From contig NZ_MEEX01000011.1 in NCBI RefSeq assembly GCF_001724605.1, forward strand, positions 42,225 through 106,224: a stretch of DNA of 64,000 nt. The letters are read 5' to 3'. Below are positions 49,617 through 57,224 of this stretch, piece after piece; the stretch's first letter is position 1, and every line of letters starts with the position of its first letter. Under the pieces are notes generated by a model. That model saw only the letters and a list, made by a program, of their open reading frames with translations, was not told the DNA's origin and made no database searches. The stretch comes from Phenylobacterium sp. SCN 70-31. Its GTDB lineage: Bacteria > Pseudomonadota > Alphaproteobacteria > Caulobacterales > Caulobacteraceae. Both the position numbers and the translations under genes were made by a program.

Positions 49617-50357
49617 TCAGCTCAACTTCGCAAGCGCGCTCAATTCGGCAATGAGCTGTCGGAAGCTTGGATTGAGGTCGTCGATGTCATTTCGCGACGC
49701 ATTGTAGTGCCGGCTATGCGCCGCCCCATCGCCGGTCTGCTTCAGGCGGTCGAGCGCCTTAGGGGCTCCGCGCGAGAGCTTCACCACCGACTGCCCCCCA
49801 AGCGCCAACAGTATATCACCGAAAGTTATCAGGTTTCCTTTGACATCTCGGATGAGGTCTATTTGTCCTGCACTATTAAACGCCTCTATAAGCAATATCT
49901 CTGCGAGCCTTCGACACATGACGGCGCAAGAATTATAGAATCCATACTCATATGTTCCATTGATCTCCCTCCGCAGCGCTTCGAGGTGCTTGCGACCCCC
50001 TAGCGGAATGGAGGTGGGAAGGATGGTTTCTGAGACGAAGATGTTCTCGGCTCGGCGATGGGCCTGGAACCGCTCTGAAAGAACGCGATCACTCCCAGCT
50101 CGGATACGGAACGTCCCGGCTGCACGGCCTCGAACAACGTCAGCGTGCCGGGCGAGCTTAGCTCCAAGCCTGGAGACGTTGACGTTCGCGCGAAGCCGAT
50201 CAGCCGCGAGCAGGTCTGCCAACTGTCTTCCTGTCAGCTCAGACTGGTGGTGGTCTTCGTGACTCTCGAACCACAACAACGCGACCGCTACATCGACTTC
50301 GGTCAACTCCTGCGCGGCCAAGTAGGCGATAAATTCTCTACGCCGTGCGTTGCTCAT
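49617..50357 (-). CDS. Unknown protein with DUF4145/HEPN-like C-terminal region
   Basis: The 246-residue protein has an N-terminal half that could form a winged helix (RREFIAYLAAQELTEVDVAV, LTGRQLADLLAADRLRANVN). The helical C-terminal half contains INGTYEYGFYNSCAVMCRRL, AEILLIEAFNSAG and TGDGAAHSRHYNASRNDIDD. The GAAHS stretch after long helices resembles DUF4145/HEPN-like proteins, but the strict R-x4-6-H ribonuclease motif is not present. The start overlaps the upstream gene by 20 bp, so the two form one unit. Base use is less GC-rich than in the core. Function unknown; a defence or regulatory role is possible. Confidence 0.75.
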   Translation of the reverse strand: MSNARRREFIAYLAAQELTEVDVAVALLWFESHEDHHQSELTGRQLADLLAADRLRANVNVSRLGAKLARHADVVRGRAAGTFRIRAGSDRVLSERFQAHRRAENIFVSETILPTSIPLGGRKHLEALRREINGTYEYGFYNSCAVMCRRLAEILLIEAFNSAGQIDLIRDVKGNLITFGDILLALGGQSVVKLSRGAPKALDRLKQTGDGAAHSRHYNASRNDIDDLNPSFRQLIAELSALAKLS

Positions 50358-50901
50358 CTAGCAGCCATTGCTCGAAGTTGGTCCGCGCCATGATGCTGAG
50401 CACATAGGTGGGCTGAGGTCCGGTGCGAGTGACAATGTAGTCGTGCTTGGCGTCACCGCTCATGGCCCGCGAGACATTGGATGGATCCATCTTTACTCCG
50501 ATACCTTGGAGCACGCGGTGGACGTTGCCAGTTGTGAGGGGCGTCTCCCCGACAAACCAAGAGACCAGCTTGACCTTCTCGGCGCGGCCCTTCGGTCCGA
50601 GGATCACCTTGTTGAGAAACTGACTGTAGCGGGGGTCATTCTTCATCCTGGCGACCACCTCATCAGCATCGAAGCCGTTGTGGGTCGGCCCTGTGGCGGC
50701 TCGGGGCACACGATTGGCGCGGCGGGAAGTGCGCCGAGGCTTCTTCGCCTCTCCATCCGGTGCTGATTGATCATCGTCCACCGCGGCCACCGCGCCAGTG
50801 TTCGGCTGAGGCGTCCACCACCGCTCAAGAACGCGCTCAACTTCATCCAAATCACCTTCAACATCGATGGCTGACGAGCCGTGCTCGATCTTGACCTTCA
50901 T
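50338..50901 (-). CDS. Unknown protein with C-terminal winged-helix-like region
   Basis: The 187-residue product starts MKVKIEHGSSAIDVEGDLDE, has a charged Lys/Arg linker (about 50-75) and a C-terminal part. In that part, PLTTGNVHRVLQGIGVKMDP, SNVSRAM and YIVTRTGPQPTYVLSIMART read like a winged helix (recognition helix followed by a wing). I recognise no named family. It is the first gene of a two-gene overlapping unit in the tRNA-bounded cassette and is a candidate DNA-binding partner of the downstream protein. Confidence 0.75.
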   Translation of the reverse strand: MKVKIEHGSSAIDVEGDLDEVERVLERWWTPQPNTGAVAAVDDDQSAPDGEAKKPRRTSRRANRVPRAATGPTHNGFDADEVVARMKNDPRYSQFLNKVILGPKGRAEKVKLVSWFVGETPLTTGNVHRVLQGIGVKMDPSNVSRAMSGDAKHDYIVTRTGPQPTYVLSIMARTNFEQWLLDEQRTA

Positions 50902-51077
50902 GTCTTCGCTACCCCACCTATTTGGTCGAGCTCTTAAGATGACACGATTCTGCGAACTGAGGACTCCGAACGTCCAGAGGCCAACGCGCGAGTATTTGGG
51001 GAAACAGTCCAGGAAGCGCGGGGGCGCGTTGATCCTCGCCTACGCACGCGCCCAGCAGCCACCCATGACCAGCAAAA

Positions 51078-51094
51078 AGCTGTCACCCACGGCC
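51078..51094. repeat. 17-bp direct repeat, right copy
   Basis: Same 17 bases and same orientation as 49581-49597. It lies 58 bp inside the right tRNA-end copy and upstream of the two-gene unit. Confidence 0.6.
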
Positions 51095-51152
51095 ACGCGG
51101 TCGTCGCCATAAGTATTTGTTTTTACTGGGGTTCGACCACCCCGAAAAGGGA

Positions 51153-51189
51153 TGGTGGAGCCGAGGGGAGTCGAACCCCTGACCTCCTC
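51153..51189. repeat. att site, left copy (37-bp tRNA-Ala 3' end duplicate)
   Basis: Identical to 61522-61558, from the CCA end through the T-arm to the 3' strand of the anticodon stem. It has no 5' half, so it is not a functional tRNA. It lies 195 bp before the integrase start. Confidence 0.9.
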
Positions 51190-51331
51190 TCAGGAGATTT
51201 GCCCTATTCCGGCTGATCTGGCGTTTCCCGCGTTTTCCGGAGCGTCCTGGCAAGTCATTCATTGTTATGTGGAAAGTCTCGAAATCGTGAGACACGCGTT
51301 CCTGCGGCTTGACCGGTTTAGCTTGCCTTAC

Positions 51332-51350
51332 TGATTACAGGGCGATTACA
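51332..51350. repeat. Paired TGATTACA-type repeats, left end (probable integrase arm sites)
   Basis: TGATTACA at 51332-51339 and GATTACA at 51344-51350, with starts 11 bp apart (one helical turn). The same pair in the same orientation recurs at 61427-61445 near the right end. It lies just upstream of the integrase gene, so it may also allow integrase to control its own promoter. Confidence 0.6.
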
Positions 51351-51383
51351 TAGGGCCGTTCAGCTCCTGACCGGCGTAAGCAC

Positions 51384-52736
51384 ATGGCTCGCATCAAGCT
51401 CACAGACGGACTGGTCGCCGCGGCCGAGCCTCAGGCTCGCGAGACCTTCCTCTGGGATGACGCTCTGCCCCGGTTCGGGGTCCGCATATCGCCCCAGGGC
51501 GGGCGCTTCTATCTTGTGCAGTACCGCGCCAAGGGACCGGAGGGCCAAGGCTCCAAGGTCCGCCGCGTCTACATCGGCCGCCACGATGGCGAACTGTGGA
51601 ACGTCACGAAGGCCAGGGCCGCCGCCCGCAAGCTCCTGGCCCCCGTTGACCTCGGCCAGGACCCCTATGCGGACCGGCAGGCCGACCGCCAAGCCAAGCA
51701 CGCCGCCGCGCTCGCCGCCCAGGAGGCCGAGGCCGCCAGCGTCCGCAAGGCCGCCCAGCGGGCGAAGGAGACTGTCAGCGTTCAGGCTGAACTCTACATC
51801 ACCCGCCGCCTCGCCAAGCGCCGCAGCGGCGGCGAGGCCGCCCGCCTCCTGCGTCACGGCCCCGTGGCCGCCTGGGGTGAACGCCACGTCTCAGAGATCA
51901 GGCGCGCCGACGTGGCCGATCTGCTGGAGACCATCGCCCAGAGATCGCCCGCCGTCGCCCGCGCGACCTTTGCCGAGCTGCGGCCGTTCTTCGATTGGTG
52001 CGTTGAGGGCGACAAGATCGCTGTCTCGCCGTGCGCCAACGTGAAGGCCCCGCCCCGCCCGGCCGCCAGAGACCGCGTCCTGGCCGATGACGAGCTGCGG
52101 CTGATATGGCGCGCCGCAGACGCGATGGGCTTCCCCTTCGGCCCGGTATTCAAGCTTCTCATGCTCACTGGCCAGCGCCGGGCGGAAGTCGCCGGGATGC
52201 GCTGGAGCGAACTCGACCTGACCGCCGGTCTCTGGCGCATCCCGGCCGAGCGGGCGAAGAACAAACAGGCCCATGAACTCGACCTCTCGCCGGAAGCCCT
52301 GGCGATCATCCGCCAGGTCAAAGAGCTTCGCCTGAACTCAGACGTTCTGTTCCCGGCCCGTGGCGAGGGCGCGGTTCGCGGGTTCTCGGCCACCAAGCGC
52401 AAGCTTGACGCCATGATCGAGGATCTTCGCCGCCAGGACGCGGCCGACGCCGGCGACGATCCGCCGACCGAGCCCCTTCCGGCTTGGCGCACCCACGATC
52501 TGCGGCGCACGGCGGCGACGGGCATGGCTGCGATGGCCTTTCCCCCGCATGTGGTTGAGCGTGTCCTGAACCACGTCTCAGGCACTCAGAGCGGCCTCGT
52601 GGGCGTCTATCAGCGCCACGAATACCGCCCCGAACGAAAGGCCGCCGCCTTTGCGTGGAGCACGCGCGTCGCCGCGATCCGCGACGGCCAGCCCATGCCC
52701 TCGAATGTGATCGATCTGGCCGCCCAGAGGGCCTAG
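51384..52736 (+). CDS. int: Tyrosine integrase, P4 family
   Basis: The 450-residue protein has the DUF4102-type N-terminal arm-binding domain (ARIKLTDGLVAAAEPQARET onward) and a core-binding domain. The catalytic domain has R265 (LMLTGQRRAEVAGM), H371-x-x-R374 (HDLRRTAATG), H397 (VLNHVSG) and the nucleophile Y409 (GVYQRHEY). All catalytic residues are present. Its position beside the att copy and near arm-type repeats identifies it as the integrase of this element, directed to the tRNA-Ala 3' end. Confidence 0.95.
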   Translation: MARIKLTDGLVAAAEPQARETFLWDDALPRFGVRISPQGGRFYLVQYRAKGPEGQGSKVRRVYIGRHDGELWNVTKARAAARKLLAPVDLGQDPYADRQADRQAKHAAALAAQEAEAASVRKAAQRAKETVSVQAELYITRRLAKRRSGGEAARLLRHGPVAAWGERHVSEIRRADVADLLETIAQRSPAVARATFAELRPFFDWCVEGDKIAVSPCANVKAPPRPAARDRVLADDELRLIWRAADAMGFPFGPVFKLLMLTGQRRAEVAGMRWSELDLTAGLWRIPAERAKNKQAHELDLSPEALAIIRQVKELRLNSDVLFPARGEGAVRGFSATKRKLDAMIEDLRRQDAADAGDDPPTEPLPAWRTHDLRRTAATGMAAMAFPPHVVERVLNHVSGTQSGLVGVYQRHEYRPERKAAAFAWSTRVAAIRDGQPMPSNVIDLAAQRA

Positions 52737-52856
52737 CGCGCCGCCTCGGAACCGCGCCCGCCGCCTCGCCGCCGGCCCCTCCCGGCGACCACTGCGGCCC
52801 TATTGGGCCAACCGCCTACGGATTGTCTGGGGACGCATTGATAGCGCGTCGCATTC

Positions 52857-53225
52857 TCATAATTGCCTGCCGATAATCCGAAGCGCTGGGCACGGCCCCA
52901 GCTCCAGCGCGGTCCGCGTGTCGGCTTCGGCGCGGCTCATGCCGCCGTCATACTCCCGCACGGCGGCGCGTTCCATCCACGCCGTCCAGGCCTCCAGCAC
53001 GTCCGGCTGGGTCGTGCAATGCGATGTATATTGTTTTTCGCTGGGAACCCTGGGAACCCTGGGAACCGCAGACTTAAGTTGCTGATCTTTATTCGCTTTG
53101 TCGGTTCCCAGTCCGGCCGCCAGCGGTTCCCAGTTATTTTCGACTGGGAACCGCTCGGCCGAGCCTCTGGACCACCTGGCGTGGGCCGCGCGAAGGGCCT
53201 CGACCAGGGGATCGTCAGTCGCCAA
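52857..53225 (-). CDS. Unknown small protein; gene contains the iteron cluster
   Basis: This 122-residue frame starts at TTG within the last codons of the primase/helicase gene (11-bp overlap), so it is translationally coupled. The middle reads VPRVPRVPSEKQ because three 9-bp iterons are in frame. The C-terminus (QPDVLEAWTAWMERAAVREY, GMSRAEADTRTALE) is helical and looks like ordinary coding sequence. An origin embedded in the gene following the initiator would resemble many phage origins. I recognise no family. Confidence 0.6.
   Translation of the reverse strand: MATDDPLVEALRAAHARWSRGSAERFPVENNWEPLAAGLGTDKANKDQQLKSAVPRVPRVPSEKQYTSHCTTQPDVLEAWTAWMERAAVREYDGGMSRAEADTRTALELGPCPALRIIGRQL
53041..53155. 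repeat. Iteron cluster A (six GGTTCCCAG-type 9-mers), putative replication origin
   Basis: Three tandem CTGGGAACC units (53041-53067), then the reverse orientation at 53103-53111 and 53125-53133, then forward at 53144-53152. The last two form an inverted repeat with 12-bp arms AGCGGTTCCCAG and CTGGGAACCGCT and a 10-bp AT-rich spacer. An AT-rich stretch (about 53068-53102) separates the tandem units from the palindrome and could be the unwinding region. Confidence 0.7.
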
Positions 53226-55710
53226 GGTCGGCCTCCAGAAGGCTCCCCTTCACCGTCCAGAGCCGCAGCTTCTGGCCTTTGCGGGAGTGGCGCTTCTTCC
53301 AGTGCTCCCCCTCGCCGCGCTCCAGAAATCCGGCCTCGTGAAGCGCCTTCGCGACTTCGACCCGGCCCAGGCCCTCTGTGACGTAGGCCCAACCCGCATC
53401 ATTGAACCGGAATTCGAGCGCCGGTCCGACCTTGACCCGCCAGCCGTGGGTCTTGAGGCCTCGCGCCTGTTCGTCACGGCCGGCCCGGCTGGGCTCGGTC
53501 GACTCGAAGTCGTCGCCATCTTCCCAGGGGGCGAAGCTCGCACCTTCACTTTCGATGATCGCCTTGACCCTAAGAAGCGCGGCTCGCGCCTCGTGCGATC
53601 GATCTCGGCCGAACACCGCCGCCCAACGGTGATAGAGGTTCGCCGACGCCGTCGTCGCGATCCCAGGCGGCCAGCCCGTGACGCCGAAGAGGGTCGCTAG
53701 TTCACCCGCCGCCGCGATGGCCGCGAACCGCAGCGCGGCCCGCTGGGCCTGCCCCGTGTCGCCCTCCCGTTCCACATGCTGCACGAAGGCCCGCATGATC
53801 GCCTTGGCCTCGCTCTCGGCCTCGGCCTGGCGCGCCGTGAAGGCCTCCACGAAGGCCGGCCCCGCGTGGCCGAAATCCCGGCCGCTGGCGGCCTTGACCG
53901 CATCCGACAGGGCCGCAGGCCCGGCGAGACCGTGAAGCTCGCCCCAGACGCCCATTTGCGCCCCGGCGTCGGCGGCTATGTCCAGAAGCCGCAGCTCCTG
54001 GCCGGCCATCGGCCGTTCGCCCCGCTTCCCCGCCCGGATGTGGTCCGCCAGTCCGATCTCACCCGTCGAAAGGATCGCCACCCGCCATTCGGCGCGCCGG
54101 CGAAGCGATCCGTCCGCCCGCGCCCTGGCCTTGCTTTGGCCGCTCGCCAGCGCATAGGCGCTCGCCCCGGCTTCCTCGTGCGCCACTAGCGCCAGCTCAT
54201 CGAGCACCAGCAGGCCATCGTTGTGGCCCCAGGCCACCATCTCCAGCGCGTTCGCCGTGGCTCGCCAGGTCTGGCCGAATCCCAGCGGTCCGCCGCCGCC
54301 CCAGACCGAGCCCGCCGCATAGGCCAGCGTGGTCTTTCCGCACGAGCTGGAGCCCCGGAAGTGAACGCCGCCGCCTTCCAGCGCCAGCGGACGCATGAGC
54401 GGCCCCAGGAAGGCCAGCGACAGCGCGAAGGCCAGAAGGTCGTTTCCGACCGCGAACGCCGCCACGCCCTCGCGCCAGGCGGCGAGCGAGCCCGTCCGGC
54501 GATAGTGCAGGGCCGAGGGTTCGCCGGTGAAGATCACACCCTCGCCGCCGCCGGGTCCGATGACTTCGCCGGGAAGCACGAAGCGGGCGCCGCTCCAGCC
54601 CGTCGCCGCCACCAGCGTCAGCCGGCGCGCCGCCGCGACCTCCATGAGGGCGATGGCGAACTTGTCGGACTTGCCCCGCGCCGGCGAGATCACCAGGCCG
54701 GCGTCGGCCAGCTCGGCCCGAACCTCGGCCCCACCGCTGGCCAGCCGACCCTTGGAGACCGGGACCGTCTTCTCCCGGCCGTCGCGGTCGCGGAACCGCA
54801 CCACCACGGACCAGCCGCCGCCGTCCGGATCACGGGCCTCGCCAACCACTTCGAAGGGCGCGGCGATTCGCGTGGGAATGGGCTTGCCGCCGCCCTGGGC
54901 CGGCTGATCGTACCAGAGGCCGTCGCCGTCCATTCGGAAGCCCCAGGGCCATTCCACGTCGCCGGGCTGAGCGTCCGCCCTGGCGGCCTCGACAAGGCTG
55001 CTGGCCTTGGCCTGATCGAAGCCGTCCGGCCAAGGGTCCGCGAGGCCCCAGCCCTCCGGGAAATATCCCGGGGGATCGACCACGGCCACCGACACTGCGC
55101 CTGCCGCACCAGCGGCCCTAGCGGCGGCCTGGGAAGCCTTGCGGCCGGGCGCGTCGGCGTCGCCCCAAACGATCACCGAGCGGCCGTGGAGCGGCGCGAA
55201 GTCAGCCTTTCCGACCGCGTTGCTCCCGCCCGGCCAGGTCATGCACACGAAGCCTGGGAAGCGCTGGGCCGCGCCGTCAGCGTCCTTCTCGCCCTCGGCC
55301 AGCAGGACCGGCGCGCCCGGTCGGGCCGCCAGCCGATCGAGGCCGTACAACGGTCGAGCGTCCGGTTCGGCCTTCAAGGCCCAGCGGAGGCGGCCGTTGT
55401 CGCCGCGGCGCAACGTCGCGGCCCGGATCGTCTTGTCCGTCCATTCGGCGCGGGGTCGATCCACTTCGCCGTTGGCCGCGTCGGGTTGGGGGAACCGGAG
55501 CGTGTAGCGAAGCACTCGCCCGGCCGCGTCGCGGAACGCCCACACATGAGACGGCGCGCCCAGCTCACGCCATTCCTGAGGCAGGGGCGGCGCATCCTCA
55601 GGCGCGGGCGCCATGAGGTCGCCGGCATCGGACTTTGCCGCTCGCCGCGGTGCAGCTTTCGCCGCCTCCTGACGAACGCGGGCGAACGGGTCCCCCGGGC
55701 TATCGGTCAC
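53215..55710 (-). CDS. TOPRIM primase-DUF927 helicase, probable replication initiator
   Basis: The 831-residue protein has a TOPRIM domain (about 130-215, with acidic residues in VLLAEGEKDADGA and the D184-A-D186 pair in VIVWGDADAPGRKAS). A DUF927 helicase-like ATPase follows, with Walker A GSSSCGKTTLAYA (453-465) and Walker B LLVLDEL (500-506). The C-terminal region (WAYVTEGLGRVEVAKALHEA, GFLERGE) looks like a winged helix and could bind the iterons. This mirrors the primase-helicase-origin-binding plan of P4 alpha. It starts at GTG overlapping the preceding gene by 11 bp. Confidence 0.85.
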   Translation of the reverse strand: MTDSPGDPFARVRQEAAKAAPRRAAKSDAGDLMAPAPEDAPPLPQEWRELGAPSHVWAFRDAAGRVLRYTLRFPQPDAANGEVDRPRAEWTDKTIRAATLRRGDNGRLRWALKAEPDARPLYGLDRLAARPGAPVLLAEGEKDADGAAQRFPGFVCMTWPGGSNAVGKADFAPLHGRSVIVWGDADAPGRKASQAAARAAGAAGAVSVAVVDPPGYFPEGWGLADPWPDGFDQAKASSLVEAARADAQPGDVEWPWGFRMDGDGLWYDQPAQGGGKPIPTRIAAPFEVVGEARDPDGGGWSVVVRFRDRDGREKTVPVSKGRLASGGAEVRAELADAGLVISPARGKSDKFAIALMEVAAARRLTLVAATGWSGARFVLPGEVIGPGGGEGVIFTGEPSALHYRRTGSLAAWREGVAAFAVGNDLLAFALSLAFLGPLMRPLALEGGGVHFRGSSSCGKTTLAYAAGSVWGGGGPLGFGQTWRATANALEMVAWGHNDGLLVLDELALVAHEEAGASAYALASGQSKARARADGSLRRRAEWRVAILSTGEIGLADHIRAGKRGERPMAGQELRLLDIAADAGAQMGVWGELHGLAGPAALSDAVKAASGRDFGHAGPAFVEAFTARQAEAESEAKAIMRAFVQHVEREGDTGQAQRAALRFAAIAAAGELATLFGVTGWPPGIATTASANLYHRWAAVFGRDRSHEARAALLRVKAIIESEGASFAPWEDGDDFESTEPSRAGRDEQARGLKTHGWRVKVGPALEFRFNDAGWAYVTEGLGRVEVAKALHEAGFLERGEGEHWKKRHSRKGQKLRLWTVKGSLLEADLGD

Positions 55711-56074
55711 GTCCCGGTCCCTTCAGCACCACGCCCACCACACCGCGCGCAACGGCAACCCAGCAGTGTCGGCTAAGCGCTTCCTCGAGAACCGCCCGCT
55801 CGCGGGGCGACAGGTCGCCATCGTGATAGACAAACGCCTGCAGGGTCGAGAGCGTTGGCGCGAAGCCTTGGCCGTCTTCGGCGGCGACGTCGCCGCACAA
55901 CCCGGCCAAGCGCAGGAGGCTCCAGCCCATCAGGCCACAGAAGCCGGCCACGATTGCGGACGTGGCCTCCAGTTCCTCGCTGTCCGTCACAAGAATCTGG
56001 CGCGCTTCGCCGCAAACGAGGGGAGGGACCCATCGTCCAGCCGGTCCCGTCGTCGGTCTGCTGGAGCCACTCAC
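55700..56074 (-). CDS. Unknown protein of the replication operon
   Basis: The 124-residue frame starts at GTG 56074 in a GTGA overlap with the previous gene and overlaps the primase/helicase gene by 11 bp. The central part (ILVTDSEELEATSAIVAGFC, GWSLLRLAGLCGD) is mildly hydrophobic, and YHDGDLSPRERAVLEEALSR is helical. I recognise no family. Tight overlaps on both sides argue that it is real. Confidence 0.62.
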   Translation of the reverse strand: MSGSSRPTTGPAGRWVPPLVCGEARQILVTDSEELEATSAIVAGFCGLMGWSLLRLAGLCGDVAAEDGQGFAPTLSTLQAFVYHDGDLSPRERAVLEEALSRHCWVAVARGVVGVVLKGPGRDR

Positions 56075-56457
56075 CGGCCCGTCACCCGATCAGCGTGCGC
56101 GATCAGCCGCCGCGCCAGCGACAGAGCTTCATCCTGACGCGCCGACCATAGCAGCCGGCCACGGATCGACAGGACGACGTCCACACCGGGCAACCAGATT
56201 TCGAAGATCCCCCGCGAAGCGAAGAACCGTTTCAGCCGGCCGCGATCATGGGCGCCGAGGTACGCTCGCCCATATTGAGCGTAGGATTCGATCCGCGCCG
56301 CATCGACGTCGAGTTCCGCGGCGAGATGGCCGATGTCCCATCCGGCGATGGCCAGGGCGGCGTGCAGGTTTCCACCCTGAAAAGGGCCGTCAGGAAGTGT
56401 GCGGACCGAGGCGGCGAGCCGATCGATAGACGACCTGGCGAATTTGATGAACAGCAT
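56071..56457 (-). CDS. Unknown protein of the replication operon
   Basis: The 128-residue product starts MLFIKFARSSIDRLAASVRT at ATG 56457, with GAGGAA eight bases upstream. It continues with HAALAIAGWDIGHLAAELDV and FASRGIFEIWLPGVDVVLSI. It overlaps the next gene by GTGA. The frame is open upstream to 56508 without a ribosome site. I do not recognise the family; the context suggests a replication or regulatory accessory. Confidence 0.68.
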   Translation of the reverse strand: MLFIKFARSSIDRLAASVRTLPDGPFQGGNLHAALAIAGWDIGHLAAELDVDAARIESYAQYGRAYLGAHDRGRLKRFFASRGIFEIWLPGVDVVLSIRGRLLWSARQDEALSLARRLIAHADRVTGR

Positions 56458-56479
56458 CGGTGTTTCCTCACCGGCCCGC

Positions 56480-56500
56480 GATGCGCGCGCCGCGCGCATC
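56480..56500. repeat. GC-rich palindrome, copy 1
   Basis: A perfect 21-bp palindrome (10-bp arms GATGCGCGCG and CGCGCGCATC around a single C) in the 108-bp gap of the operon. The identical 21 bp occurs inside a gene at 58833-58853, and an 18-bp reverse-complement match lies at 61645-61662. Confidence 0.6.
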
Positions 56501-56565
56501 GACGACACCGGGCTGTTGAAGGGATTGCCGCGAAGCGCTCGGCGCGCGGCCCGCCGCGGCCTGCG

Positions 56566-56895
56566 CTACTCGTAGGGATCGACGCCCAGCGCCTCGGCCA
56601 GCCGGACCGCGGCGTCCCGCTGCGACAAGTCCAGAAGGAAGGCCACCAGGCCCACCAGGTCGCCGCCACGGTCGCCGGAGGCGAAGTCGGCCCACTTGCC
56701 GGTGTCGAGGTTGACCTTGAAGCTCCCCAGGGTCTTGTCAGGCCGCTTCGGATTTCGAGCGACCCACTCCCGCCCTTCGCGCCGACCATCGGGCAGGAAG
56801 GCCGCCGCGACGGCCTCGCCCGAGCGCCGCGCCGCCGCGCCGACCCGGTCGAAATCGATGCGACGGCCGGCCCCGCGATCAGCCGGCGGGGTCAC
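56566..56895 (-). CDS. Small primase N-terminal-like protein without zinc cysteines
   Basis: The 109-residue protein contains REWVARNPKRPDKTLGSFKV, NLDTGKWADFASGDRGGDLV and SQRDAAVRLAEALGV. This is the fold seen at the N-terminus of phage and plasmid primases (CHC2-like; template and substrate entry), here with no cysteines and encoded as a separate gene. It starts at GTG overlapping the AlpA-like gene by 4 bp. It probably works with the TOPRIM-DUF927 protein encoded three genes downstream. Confidence 0.72.
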   Translation of the reverse strand: MTPPADRGAGRRIDFDRVGAAARRSGEAVAAAFLPDGRREGREWVARNPKRPDKTLGSFKVNLDTGKWADFASGDRGGDLVGLVAFLLDLSQRDAAVRLAEALGVDPYE

Positions 56896-57101
56896 TGGAG
56901 CGCCTCGCCGGCCGGGGCCGTCGTCGTGCGCTTCTGGGCCTCCAGCCAGGCCGACAGGTCGGCCGGATCGTATGCGACGCGAGCGCCGATCTTGACGAAC
57001 GGCGGGCCGCCACCCGTCACGCGAAGCTTGTTGAGGTACGAGCTGGAGACGCCCAGCCGGTCCGCCGCCTCAACGGTGGACAACAGTTTCTCTAGGTGCA
57101 C
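56892..57101 (-). CDS. AlpA/excisionase-type HTH protein
   Basis: The 69-residue protein reads LSTVEAADRLGVSSSYLNKL, VTGGGPPFVKIGARVAYDPA and DLSAWLEAQ, a MerR-like HTH_17 domain typical of AlpA and Xis proteins. It could act as excisionase or as activator of excision and replication genes. GTG 57101 with GGGAG eight bases upstream is preferred to ATG 57140. It opens the replication part of the operon. Confidence 0.82.
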   Translation of the reverse strand: MHLEKLLSTVEAADRLGVSSSYLNKLRVTGGGPPFVKIGARVAYDPADLSAWLEAQKRTTTAPAGEALQ

Positions 57102-57179
57102 GTGGCTAACTCCCGATTGGCGCGCCGAAGCGCAGGACAATCGGGACGCTGGCTATGGGCTTGGCCGCACGTAAGCGCC

Positions 57180-57207
57180 GACCTTTGCCCTACCCGGCGG
57201 ACCTTTG
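57180..57207. promoter_or_regulatory. Direct repeats upstream of the AlpA-like gene
   Basis: GACCTTTG occurs at 57180-57187 and 57200-57207, starts 20 bp apart (two helical turns), within the 123-bp gap before the AlpA-like gene. A regulator site is possible. A small AACCT/AGGTT hairpin overlaps the upstream gene's stop (57222-57232). Confidence 0.35.
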
Positions 57208-57224
57208 GAGAATAGGGATTGAAC

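Larger units (their letters stand above)
49499..51189. mobile_element. Putative integrase-less cassette (CIME-like) at the tRNA-Ala site
   Basis: The segment is bounded by a partial tRNA-Ala 3' copy (49499-49520) and a 37-bp copy (51153-51189). It carries two overlapping minus-strand genes of unknown function. A 17-bp direct repeat lies 60 bp inside the left copy and 58 bp inside the right one. AAATACTT (49549-49556) and AAGTATTT (51110-51117) form an inverted pair near the ends. No recombinase is encoded. The likely origin is tandem accretion at the same tRNA gene; the cassette could be mobilised by the neighbouring integrase. This is inference from repeat geometry. Confidence 0.5.

Noticed and set aside
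49380..49620. Possible tmRNA acceptor piece, because CCTCGGCTCCACCA occurs on the minus strand
   Set aside because: No tag-peptide coding piece is nearby and the T-arm is not formed; the match is better explained as a displaced tRNA-Ala 3' end.
51130..51150. Independent terminator (GGGG/CCCC hairpin) as evidence of a gene end
   Set aside because: The hairpin is short and no gene ends there; it may simply be the original 3' flank of a displaced tRNA copy.
53041..53155. CRISPR-like array
   Set aside because: Units are 9 bp, contiguous or inverted, with no unique spacers of regular length and no cas genes.
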